From Marinilabiliales bacterium (GTDB lineage: Bacteria; Bacteroidota; Bacteroidia; Bacteroidales; PUMT01): a DNA stretch of 38,611 nucleotides. Below, one piece after another: positions 8,063 to 15,462 of this stretch; within the stretch, counting starts at the first letter, position 1; every line of letters starts with the position of its first letter. The stretch is from assembly GCA_007695015.1 (NCBI GenBank), contig REEN01000041.1, forward strand, positions 1-38,611, written 5' to 3'. Made by a program: the position numbers and the translations under genes. The notes beneath the pieces are model-generated. The model was not told the origin of the DNA, ran no database searches, and was given only the letters and a program-made list of their open reading frames with translations.

Positions 8063-9478
8063 TTAGTTATTACCCGGCACCGGAGTGTTGTATTTTTTTA
8101 TTTTTTCATACAGGGTAGACCGGTTTATTCCCAGTTCCCTGGCAACCCGGCTCATGTTTCCATCAAAAGTTTCAATTGCCGATTCAATCAGATGTTTTTC
8201 ATTTTCGCTTAGATTGAATGAGCCGGGAATGCGGCCGTGCTTTTTAACTTTGTCATTGAGGGTGAAGTCATCCGGTTTCAGAATTTTGTCTTCTGCCAGA
8301 ATAACCGCCTTTTCAATCGTGTGCATTAACTCCCTGATATTGCCGGGCCAGTTGTATGATAAAAGCTTTTCTGCAGCTTTTTCAGAGAGAGCCGGGACAT
8401 CTGTTTTATACCGTGCTGAAAACCTTTTCAGAAAATAATTTGCCAGTCCGCCGATATCCTCTTTTCTCTCCCTCAGGGGCGGAACCTCTATCTGGATTGT
8501 ATTGATCCTGAAGTAGAGGTCTTCCCTGAAGCTTCCTTCTTTAATCATTGTTTCAAGGGGACTGTTCGTCGCTGAGATCAGTCTGACATCAACCCCGACC
8601 GGGCGGGTGCCTCCTAGCGGGACTATCTCCTGGTTCTGGATAACTGAAAGCAACTTGGTCTGCAGGTGTAAGGGCAGGTTGCCGATCTCATCAAGTAACA
8701 GGGTTCCGCCCGATGCAATTTCAATTCTACCCGGTTTGTCCTCCTTTGCATCTGTAAAAGCACCTTTTTTATAACCAAACAGTTCGCTTTCAAAGAGTGG
8801 GTCACTTAGTGAACCAAGGTCAAGATGGACGAATATATTGTCCGAACGATTTGATAATCTGTGTATTTCTCTTGCAACAATCTCTTTTCCCGTCCCATTT
8901 TCACCAAGTATGAGGATGTTGGCATCAGTAGGAGCAGTTTTTTCAATACATCTCAGGATACCTGTCATTGACCGGGCCCTGCTGTTAAAAATAGAATGCC
9001 CTTGATCTTCCTGAACAGAAAGGTGTTTTTGCTGTGTTTTGAGTTTCTTGATCTCTTTTTTGGAATGACTTAGCTTTAGCGCACTGATCAGGGTTGAGAG
9101 GATTTTCTCCTCATCCCACGATTTGCTTATGAAATCTGCAGCTCCTTCTTTTACAGCCTTCACGGCCAGTTCAATATCACCGTAGGCGGTAATCATTACG
9201 ACAACTGCATCGGGATCTGATTCAACAATCTGTCTCAGCCAGTATATTCCCTCGTTGCCAGATGTAATTTCGGCCGTAAAATTCATGTCCAGCAATATTA
9301 CATCATACCGGGAGCTTTGGATCCTTGATGGAATAAGATTGGGATTACGGATTACATCTATACTGTCGAACCACGGATTAAGAAACAATTTCAGCCCCGA
9401 CAGCAATTCTGCGTTATCATCGACCAGAAGCAGGGATGCTGATCTGTGACCCGTTTTTTTGGCAGGATAATTTTCCAT
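8063..9478 (-). CDS. NtrC-family sigma-54 activator (REC-AAA+-Fis HTH)
   Basis: Response regulator of 471 residues that should activate RpoN-dependent promoters. The receiver domain carries Asp64 in VILLDMNF; the AAA+ domain has Walker A GENGTGKE (192-199), the sigma-54 contact loop GAFTDA (239-244) and the GG-T-LLLDEIG Walker B region; the C-terminus is a Fis-type helix-turn-helix (ARELGINRSTLYEKIKKY). The contact loop differs from the consensus GAFTGA at position 5. It is the first gene of an operon with the sensor kinase and divergent to the permease at 9812, whose upstream region holds a candidate -24/-12 promoter and the palindrome TACACCGGTGTA, so the permease gene is the likeliest target. 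Cluster arrangement of this kind is common in Bacteroidota. Confidence 0.95.
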   Translation of the reverse strand: MENYPAKKTGHRSASLLLVDDNAELLSGLKLFLNPWFDSIDVIRNPNLIPSRIQSSRYDVILLDMNFTAEITSGNEGIYWLRQIVESDPDAVVVMITAYGDIELAVKAVKEGAADFISKSWDEEKILSTLISALKLSHSKKEIKKLKTQQKHLSVQEDQGHSIFNSRARSMTGILRCIEKTAPTDANILILGENGTGKEIVAREIHRLSNRSDNIFVHLDLGSLSDPLFESELFGYKKGAFTDAKEDKPGRIEIASGGTLLLDEIGNLPLHLQTKLLSVIQNQEIVPLGGTRPVGVDVRLISATNSPLETMIKEGSFREDLYFRINTIQIEVPPLRERKEDIGGLANYFLKRFSARYKTDVPALSEKAAEKLLSYNWPGNIRELMHTIEKAVILAEDKILKPDDFTLNDKVKKHGRIPGSFNLSENEKHLIESAIETFDGNMSRVARELGINRSTLYEKIKKYNTPVPGNN

Positions 9479-9555
9479 GTACGAGGTATATTTATTTACA
9501 GATATTTACCGGAGACCATTGTATTGTAAAAATAGGCCTAATTGTTGTCTTTTGA

Positions 9556-9567
9556 TACACCGGTGTA
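9556..9567. promoter_or_regulatory. Candidate activator-binding palindrome
   Basis: TACACCGGTGTA is a perfect 12-bp palindrome about 75 bp upstream of the GG of the -24 element, the usual distance for an NtrC-type enhancer site. Binding by the adjacent regulator is inferred only from position. Confidence 0.4.
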
Positions 9568-9633
9568 GGAAAATCCAACAGCAAATATCAGGTATTGTGA
9601 CCTAATGCTCAAAAGGACAGCGCTATACAAAAA

Positions 9634-9648
9634 TGGCACTAAATCTGC
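9634..9648 (+). promoter_or_regulatory. Candidate sigma-54 promoter for the permease
   Basis: TGGCACTAAATCTGC matches TGGCAC-N5-TTGC except for one base of the -12 box, with exactly 10 nt between GG (9635-9636) and GC (9647-9648). Transcription would start near 9660, leaving a leader of about 150 nt before the permease ATG. Confidence 0.6.
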
Positions 9649-9811
9649 CTGAATACTATTGATTTTAGGCCCTGTATTATTGAAATTGCAGTTTGAAAAT
9701 GGTATTTGTACTTTGCACGTACAAATGGTACAAAGGCAACATGGAAGATGCCTTTAATCCTGCAAGCAGGGGTCATGGACATTGTTTTTGGAATCCTATT
9801 AAAAACCGGCT

Positions 9812-12196
9812 ATGTATAAGCATTTATTATTAAACACATTGAGAAACCTGGCCCGGGGGCCATGGTTTCCCGCCATAACTTTGTTCGGGCTGACGATTGC
9901 TTTCGCATGTTCATTCACGGCCATGATTTTCATTTTCAACGAACTTTCGTATGACCGTTTTCATGAAAACAGAGACCGTATATACCGGGTAATTCATTTC
10001 AATGAATCACTAACCCTGGATTTTGCAGGTGCGCCCTATATAATCTACTCAAAAGCAGCAAGTGAGATACCCCAGATTAAGAAGGCTGCCATTAAAGGAT
10101 TTATGAGAGATTTTGTTGTTCTTGATAAAGACAGGCAACCGGTTTCGTCAAGGTTACGTGCGCAATATGCCAGCAGGGAGATATTTGATATCCTGACATT
10201 TGACTTTTTACATGGAGACGAGAGCAATATGCTTCTGAACCCTGATGAGCTCATATTGAGCAGATCGGCTGCTTCTATGTTCTTCCCCGGCACTGATAAT
10301 CCTGTGGGCCTGCAGGTATCTGCCATGATAAATAATCGCGAGGAACTTTTTGTTGTAGCCGGCGTGTTTGAGGACTGGCCCGAACTGTCTACCTTCAGGT
10401 TTGATATCATATGTCACGAGGACTGGCTCGGTGTCAATTTTCCCGGTACTTTCCGGACTGGCCTGGAGACCAACTGGGAAGCCCGGTTCATGAACCTGCT
10501 GGTTCTTCTGAATGAAGATGCGGATCCGGATGATATTGAGAAAATACTTAACAGGTTTGTGCCTGAAGATGATGACCTGACCCCGGTGACATATAAATTG
10601 CATGCTATGAAAGATTTTTACCTGGGATCGGATCATATCCATAACCTGGGTTACAAAACAGGCAACAGCTCGGCAATCTTCCTTATTGCCGGAATTGCAG
10701 CGCTGATTTTGTTCATAGCGGTTACCAACAGTATTCTTTTTCTTCTGGCTCGTTTCAGCTCACGTACACGCGAAATCGGGATCAGGAAAGTGATCGGTGC
10801 ATCCAAACGGGATGTTATCAGGATGTCTGTGATAGAATCAGTATTAATATCGGCAGCCTCATTTCTGCTGGCTGTAATGCTTATCGAGCTGCTTTTACCC
10901 CAGATTAATGAATTTTTCAGAAATAATCTCTATTACCATACCCTGGGGAGTTACAGGTATGTCATGGCTTTCGCTTTTTTGACCGTGTCAATTGCCCTGA
11001 TAACCGGTATAATTGGCGGGTCACGTTTCTCGGCCACCGGACCGGTTGAATTGATATCAGGAAAGTTTTCAGGGAGCCGGCAACAGAGATTTGGAATTGC
11101 CAGGATCCTGCTTACCCTGCAGATTGCCATTCTTATCGGGATGTTTTCAGCATCGGGGGTTATCGTATTGCAGCTCAGGTACCTCATCAATATGGATACC
11201 GGTTATGATATCGATAAATTACTAAAGATAGTGGTAAGACCGGACAATGTGCCTGTCTACGAGCCTTTGAAGCAGGGGATCAGGCATGTTCGCGGGGTTG
11301 AATCGGTAACAGGGGCTTTCTCTTCTCCTCCTGCCTACAGCCGGATGGTAAACGAGATAGTGAGTCCGGATGATCCGGAAAATAAGGTTGTTGCTCATTA
11401 TATTAATGTTGATTTTGATTTTTTTGAAACATTCGGTATAGAAATATCGCAGGGAAGGGCCTTTTCTGAGGATTATCCTTCCGACAGGGAGAATGCAATA
11501 ATTTTGAACCGTACTGCCTTGAATCAGCTCCGGATAAATGATCCCATAGGCAAGGACCTGAAAGGGTCTGTTATTATCGGTATTTCTGATGATTTTTACC
11601 TGCAGTCGCATCATGAACCTGTTTTGCCCATGGCAATTGCCCTGGCCAGTCCCCAGCATATCAGGGAGATGATCGTGAGGTATGACCCGGAGAAACTTGA
11701 TGATGTCTTATCAGGGATAGATGAAGTATGGCAGGAAGTTTCAGCATCGGGAGAGCTGATTATTGTGCATCCCGACCGGGCTGTCAAACAATTTTACAGG
11801 GAGGAGGAGACCATGCGCAAAATGATTATAAGGCTCACAATAATTGCCGGTCTGATTGCAATATCGGGGCTTTCGGTTATGGCTGTCTTTACGGCCAGGC
11901 GCCGCAACAAGGAAATTGGTGTAAGAAAAGTAAACGGCGCCACCACAACTGATATATTCAGGTTATGGTCACTTGAATACATGCGCCTTGTATTAATTGC
12001 ATTGCTTATTTCAACGCCCGTGGTTTATTATATCCTTAACAACTGGCTGCTCAATTTTTCAAACCGTGTATCACTGAGCTGGTGGATTTTCCTGCTGGCC
12101 GGACTTGTTGCGGCACTTACGGTCTGGATATCAACATCTGTACAGATCTACAGGGCTGCGTCACAGAATCCGGTGAACCTTCTCAGGTATGAGTAG
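9812..12196 (+). CDS. MacB/FtsX-family ABC transporter permease
   Basis: Integral membrane protein of 794 residues with the duplicated FtsX layout common in Bacteroidota: an N-terminal membrane segment (about 16-40) followed by a large MacB_PCD periplasmic domain, a first bundle of three membrane helices (about 285-400) with the coupling sequence SRTREIGIRKVIGASK, a fourth helix leading to a second periplasmic domain, and a C-terminal bundle of three with RRRNKEIGVRKVNGAT. Such proteins transmit ATP hydrolysis to periplasmic partners for efflux or lipoprotein/peptide handling rather than forming a classic channel. No ATPase, HlyD-like adaptor or TolC-like partner is adjacent, so the ATPase must be supplied from elsewhere. 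It faces the sigma-54 two-component operon and probably depends on it. Substrate unknown. Confidence 0.94.
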   Translation: MYKHLLLNTLRNLARGPWFPAITLFGLTIAFACSFTAMIFIFNELSYDRFHENRDRIYRVIHFNESLTLDFAGAPYIIYSKAASEIPQIKKAAIKGFMRDFVVLDKDRQPVSSRLRAQYASREIFDILTFDFLHGDESNMLLNPDELILSRSAASMFFPGTDNPVGLQVSAMINNREELFVVAGVFEDWPELSTFRFDIICHEDWLGVNFPGTFRTGLETNWEARFMNLLVLLNEDADPDDIEKILNRFVPEDDDLTPVTYKLHAMKDFYLGSDHIHNLGYKTGNSSAIFLIAGIAALILFIAVTNSILFLLARFSSRTREIGIRKVIGASKRDVIRMSVIESVLISAASFLLAVMLIELLLPQINEFFRNNLYYHTLGSYRYVMAFAFLTVSIALITGIIGGSRFSATGPVELISGKFSGSRQQRFGIARILLTLQIAILIGMFSASGVIVLQLRYLINMDTGYDIDKLLKIVVRPDNVPVYEPLKQGIRHVRGVESVTGAFSSPPAYSRMVNEIVSPDDPENKVVAHYINVDFDFFETFGIEISQGRAFSEDYPSDRENAIILNRTALNQLRINDPIGKDLKGSVIIGISDDFYLQSHHEPVLPMAIALASPQHIREMIVRYDPEKLDDVLSGIDEVWQEVSASGELIIVHPDRAVKQFYREEETMRKMIIRLTIIAGLIAISGLSVMAVFTARRRNKEIGVRKVNGATTTDIFRLWSLEYMRLVLIALLISTPVVYYILNNWLLNFSNRVSLSWWIFLLAGLVAALTVWISTSVQIYRAASQNPVNLLRYE

Positions 12197-12235
12197 CAGG
12201 AGAGAGAGCCATCAGGCGACAATGTGATCTGAAGG

Positions 12236-14593
12236 TTACCGGCCGATATATTCAAGTTCAAGTCTCAGGTTGGGCATGGCCATGTTGGAGTGGAGCGATA
12301 CAGGGTCATGCAGGTGCCAGCTGACCTGTTGTCCGGCCTGCCCTGACAGACTGAACCCGTCAAGCGTCTTACGGTATAGTAACTGCGGGGTGTCATAGCC
12401 GGCCGCAAAGGCCGTTGTACGGCCAAACCTGTTGTAGAACTTGACAAGCAGTTCGTTGGGGCCGGCGATGAGAGGAAGCAGCACGATATCTTCGACAAGT
12501 TCATCCTTCCCGGGGTTATTGTGCAGATATATTTCACTGCCGTTGAGGAAAACCTGCACCCCGTCGGTCCGCCGCAGCCTTACCAGCAGATCCTGCTCCG
12601 CTTCAGACCTGATCTCCTGCCAGAGGTACCAGCAGTGGTTCCGGCCGGCCGGTTTCCTGGTCAGCCCGTCCTCACCTGTAACCAACGCCTCCCATTCCCT
12701 GCCGCCAGGTCCGGGCCAGGGCCGGCCGGTGTCAACATTGCCTTCCATGCCGGTTATCCTGTCAATACGCATGCTATGGGGGCCGTTAACGTGCTGTTCG
12801 CCAAAGCTTATGCCGGAGGGTATTCCCGCAGGGTGGTCACCATCCGGCCCGCCTCCTGTTGCATTACCTCGTTCGATGGCTGTAAATCCCGCGTTTGTAT
12901 TGCTGCTCCGCTGTTGGGGACTGTCCCGGTCAAGCCAGACCTCTTCCCCGCCGCTGAGTTCGACAAGCCTTATGCCTTCCGGGGTGACAATCTCCAGCTT
13001 CCGGCCCTTTTCGGCGCTGCTGTACCAGAGATAAGGCTTCCAGGTACCTGCCGCCTCCCCGTCGAAGGTCCACGATTCCCTTACAATGCTCCTGAAGCTG
13101 CTGTAGTAGTCCACTCCCGAAAAACTGAAGTGTTGGTGACTGTTACGGCGGTCGAGGACTTGCGTTTCCCCGAAAGGGTAAAGGCCGACAGTATTTTCAG
13201 GAACAGCCGTGAAGCCATCTTCAAACTCAAGTACAGCAACACGAATATCGCTGAAGTCCCCACCGGCAGGGAGAGAGATGGTTATGGTGCTGCCGGGGTC
13301 GCTATTACCGATGCTGATGTTGCTGTTTCGGTTGCCTGCGTTGCTGTTACCGATGCCTGTGGCGGGGTTGTCAAGCATGTATGCACCGGTAACCCGGCCC
13401 TGTATCCCCTGCAGGCTGATCATGCCGTTGGCGGGTGGGTCAAAAATGTGAAGGTAGAGCCTGTTGCAGGCCGAGGTGATCTCACCCCAGGGGGGTGAGC
13501 CGTAGATCCCTGCAGGCCGGGTGCCGTAAATGGCTTCGCCGTTTACCTCCAGCCACCGTCCTATACCGAGAAGCACCTCCCTCTCAAACTCCACTACCGA
13601 GCCGTCGCCGCGCGGGCCGATATTGAGGAGGTAATTACCGCCCCGGCTAACAACCGTGATCAGGTCCTCCAGTTTTTCACGTATTTTCACGGCCGGGTCG
13701 CCACGCTCCTGCCATGAGCGGTAGCTCCAGGTTTCGTGAAACATGGAGGCCGGGGTTTGCCACGGCGTGTCAAGGGTGTAGTCGGGTACCTCGTTATCGC
13801 CCAATACCGTGAAGTCGCCCATGTCATTGCCCAGGCGGCCGCTCACCATGGTCTCCGGCTGCAACTCATGCACCAGGTCACGAAGCTCGCGGCTCTGCCC
13901 GGGTCCGAGCGATCCCATGTCGAACCAGAGCTCCGATATGGGGCCGTACCTGGTGAGAAGCTCGCGAACCTGGTTCATATTGTAGCGGTGGTGCTCGTCT
14001 GGTATCGGATCGGCGTTATGGCTTGATATGGGGTATGCCGGGGGATAGTGCCAGTCGATCAGCGAAAAGTAGAGTCCGAATCTCAGCCCGTGCCTTTCGC
14101 AGGCTTCGGCCAGCTCCTTTATCACATCCCTGCCGTACGGGGTAGCTTCAGCCACGTTATAGCCGGTGTGGTCTGACCGGAACATGCAGAAGCCGTCATG
14201 ATGCTTCGAGGTGATGACGACCGACCGCATGCCGGCCGCTTTGGCAAGCAGCACTATGGAGTCGGGATCCCACCGCTGCGGATCAAATCTTTCGGCGAGG
14301 GCTGCATATACATCCGAGTATATGCCCGCGTGTGCCTGTATCTGCTCAGAGTAGCCGCGGGACACCGGTTCACCATCCCACACGCCTCCGGGAACCGAAT
14401 AGATGCCCCAGTGGATAAACATCGAGAACTTGTCGTCATACCACTGCCCGGCATCCTTTCCGGCCCGTCCTACCGGCACCGGCTCCGGCCGGCTGCAGGA
14501 CAGGGAGGCATGGAGAAAGAGCAGGGTCAGAAACATGGAAAGAAGATGCTGAACAGGTGACAAACAGGGGGATTTTAAAAAAGGCGCTGACAT
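12236..14593 (-). CDS. GH29 alpha-L-fucosidase, long form with C-terminal modules
   Basis: A second GH29 enzyme, 785 residues against about 450-500 for a plain family member. An N-terminal hydrophobic segment ending HASLSC (Cys33) suggests export, perhaps as a lipoprotein. FSMFIHWGIY (57-66), TSKHHDGF (128-135) and ISELWFDMGS with Asp225 as predicted nucleophile mark the catalytic domain, which ends near 400. Then come a beta-sandwich interrupted by an Asn/Gly/Ser-rich triplicated heptad (encoded at 13,295-13,357), and a C-terminal region of about 250 residues with LYLHIFDPP-type and VQVFLNGSEIYL segments that look like carbohydrate-binding beta-sandwich modules. It is convergent with the permease and not in the same run as the first fucosidase. 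Fucose removal is well supported; linkage specificity and the appended modules are not resolved. Confidence 0.92.
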   Translation of the reverse strand: MSAPFLKSPCLSPVQHLLSMFLTLLFLHASLSCSRPEPVPVGRAGKDAGQWYDDKFSMFIHWGIYSVPGGVWDGEPVSRGYSEQIQAHAGIYSDVYAALAERFDPQRWDPDSIVLLAKAAGMRSVVITSKHHDGFCMFRSDHTGYNVAEATPYGRDVIKELAEACERHGLRFGLYFSLIDWHYPPAYPISSHNADPIPDEHHRYNMNQVRELLTRYGPISELWFDMGSLGPGQSRELRDLVHELQPETMVSGRLGNDMGDFTVLGDNEVPDYTLDTPWQTPASMFHETWSYRSWQERGDPAVKIREKLEDLITVVSRGGNYLLNIGPRGDGSVVEFEREVLLGIGRWLEVNGEAIYGTRPAGIYGSPPWGEITSACNRLYLHIFDPPANGMISLQGIQGRVTGAYMLDNPATGIGNSNAGNRNSNISIGNSDPGSTITISLPAGGDFSDIRVAVLEFEDGFTAVPENTVGLYPFGETQVLDRRNSHQHFSFSGVDYYSSFRSIVRESWTFDGEAAGTWKPYLWYSSAEKGRKLEIVTPEGIRLVELSGGEEVWLDRDSPQQRSSNTNAGFTAIERGNATGGGPDGDHPAGIPSGISFGEQHVNGPHSMRIDRITGMEGNVDTGRPWPGPGGREWEALVTGEDGLTRKPAGRNHCWYLWQEIRSEAEQDLLVRLRRTDGVQVFLNGSEIYLHNNPGKDELVEDIVLLPLIAGPNELLVKFYNRFGRTTAFAAGYDTPQLLYRKTLDGFSLSGQAGQQVSWHLHDPVSLHSNMAMPNLRLELEYIGR
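13295..13357 (-). repeat. Three imperfect 21-bp tandem repeats inside the fucosidase gene
   Basis: Read on the coding strand the units encode GIGNSNA, GNRNSNI and SIGNSDP. The frame is kept, so the array inserts an Asn/Gly/Ser-rich loop in the beta-sandwich after the catalytic domain. Confidence 0.75.
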
Positions 14594-14675
14594 CGGATAA
14601 AGATTTAATTGGGTTTAGCTACCTGTAAATTTACATTTTTACGCCTATATAGAACAATACCCCTGTTTAATCTGT

Positions 14676-14683
14676 TATCTTTG
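14676..14683 (+). promoter_or_regulatory. Candidate -7 box for the flavin reductase gene
   Basis: TATCTTTG fits the Bacteroidota TAnnTTTG -7 consensus, 38 bp before the ATG at 14721. A good TTG -33 box at the expected distance is not seen, so support is partial. Confidence 0.35.
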
Positions 14684-14720
14684 AAAATAAACACAGTTTA
14701 ATCACAAATAAACAATATAG

Positions 14721-15440
14721 ATGCAATACGTACGAATTAAATCAATAGACAAGGTGACGCATGATACTCTTCGGATAGTGACTGAAAAGCCCGAAGGGCT
14801 CACATTCAAACCAGGACAGGCTACCAGCATCGCGATCGACCGGAAAGGATGGGAAGAGGAGAACCGGCCCTTTACATTCTCATCGCTTCCTGAAGACGAC
14901 AACCTCGAGTTCATCATCAAGACCTATCCCGATCATGACGGGACAACCGACAAGCTGCTCGATGTGGAGCCCGGCGAGCGACTGATACTAAATGGCATAT
15001 TCGGTGCAATTGAGTATAAGGGTGAGGGGCTGTTTATTGCGGGCGGTTCGGGCATTACCCCGTTCCTGTCGATACTGCGCGATCTGAAGAAGAGGGGTGA
15101 GATCGGCGGCAGCAGTCTCATTTTTGCCAACAAAACCGAAAAGGACATCATACTGAAGAACGAACTGGAAGATATGCTGGGCGATAATTTTGTGAACGTC
15201 CTTTCGGAGGAAAAGAACGATCGGTACGAGCACGGCTTCATTACCAGGGAGCTGGTTGAAAAAGTTGTTGCAGGATCCGGGTCTGGTAAAAGCGGTGCTG
15301 CCGGGTCAGGTGACGGCAGGGATGACATCAACTCCGGGTACTACTACCTTTGCGGCCCCCCGCCAATGATGAAGGCTCTGGAAGAGATCCTTGCAGCCAT
15401 GAAGGTGGACAGCAGAAAAATAGTCAAAGAGTCTTTCTGA
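14721..15440 (+). CDS. Ferredoxin-NADP reductase-like flavoprotein
   Basis: A 239-residue FNR-superfamily oxidoreductase, probably cytoplasmic. The N-terminal FAD-binding barrel carries RPFTFSS (49-55). The NAD(P)-binding half has GGSGITPF (108-115) and CGPPPMM (211-217). No 2Fe-2S ferredoxin motif is present, so its electron partner is a separate protein, as in flavodoxin/ferredoxin reductases. Between the last two motifs is a Gly/Ser-rich stretch (about 184-202, including AGSGSGKSGAAGSGDGRDD) that family members lack and that reads like a flexible linker. It stands alone, divergent from the long fucosidase and convergent with the DoxX fusion gene. Family is secure; the partner is not known. 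Confidence 0.9.
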   Translation: MQYVRIKSIDKVTHDTLRIVTEKPEGLTFKPGQATSIAIDRKGWEEENRPFTFSSLPEDDNLEFIIKTYPDHDGTTDKLLDVEPGERLILNGIFGAIEYKGEGLFIAGGSGITPFLSILRDLKKRGEIGGSSLIFANKTEKDIILKNELEDMLGDNFVNVLSEEKNDRYEHGFITRELVEKVVAGSGSGKSGAAGSGDGRDDINSGYYYLCGPPPMMKALEEILAAMKVDSRKIVKESF

Positions 15441-15462
15441 GAATCACAGGCTGGCTTCGTTG

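Larger units (their letters stand above)
9479..9811. promoter_or_regulatory. Divergent regulatory region between sigma-54 activator and permease
   Basis: A 333-bp region without a gene. From left to right it holds the perfect palindrome TACACCGGTGTA (9556-9567), the -24/-12 element (9634-9648), an inverted repeat ATTTGTAC/GTACAAAT (9704-9711 and 9719-9726), a hairpin AAAGGCA/TGCCTTT (9732-9738 and 9749-9755) and a small hairpin CCTG/CAGG (9759-9762 and 9767-9770). The last three would lie inside the transcribed leader if sigma-54 is used. TTG at 9686-9688 followed 20 nt later by TACTTTGC resembles a housekeeping Bacteroidota promoter, with one base missing from the TAnnTTTG consensus. Confidence 0.6.

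Noticed and set aside
9700-9719. TGGTATTTGTACTTTGC as a sigma-54 promoter
   Set aside because: GG and GC are separated by 12 nt; sigma-54 promoters need 10.
12521-13498. A 325-codon open frame on the plus strand
   Set aside because: It lies fully antisense to the long GH29 gene, whose motifs are clear. The frame has no recognisable domain and reflects the high GC and low stop density of the coding strand.
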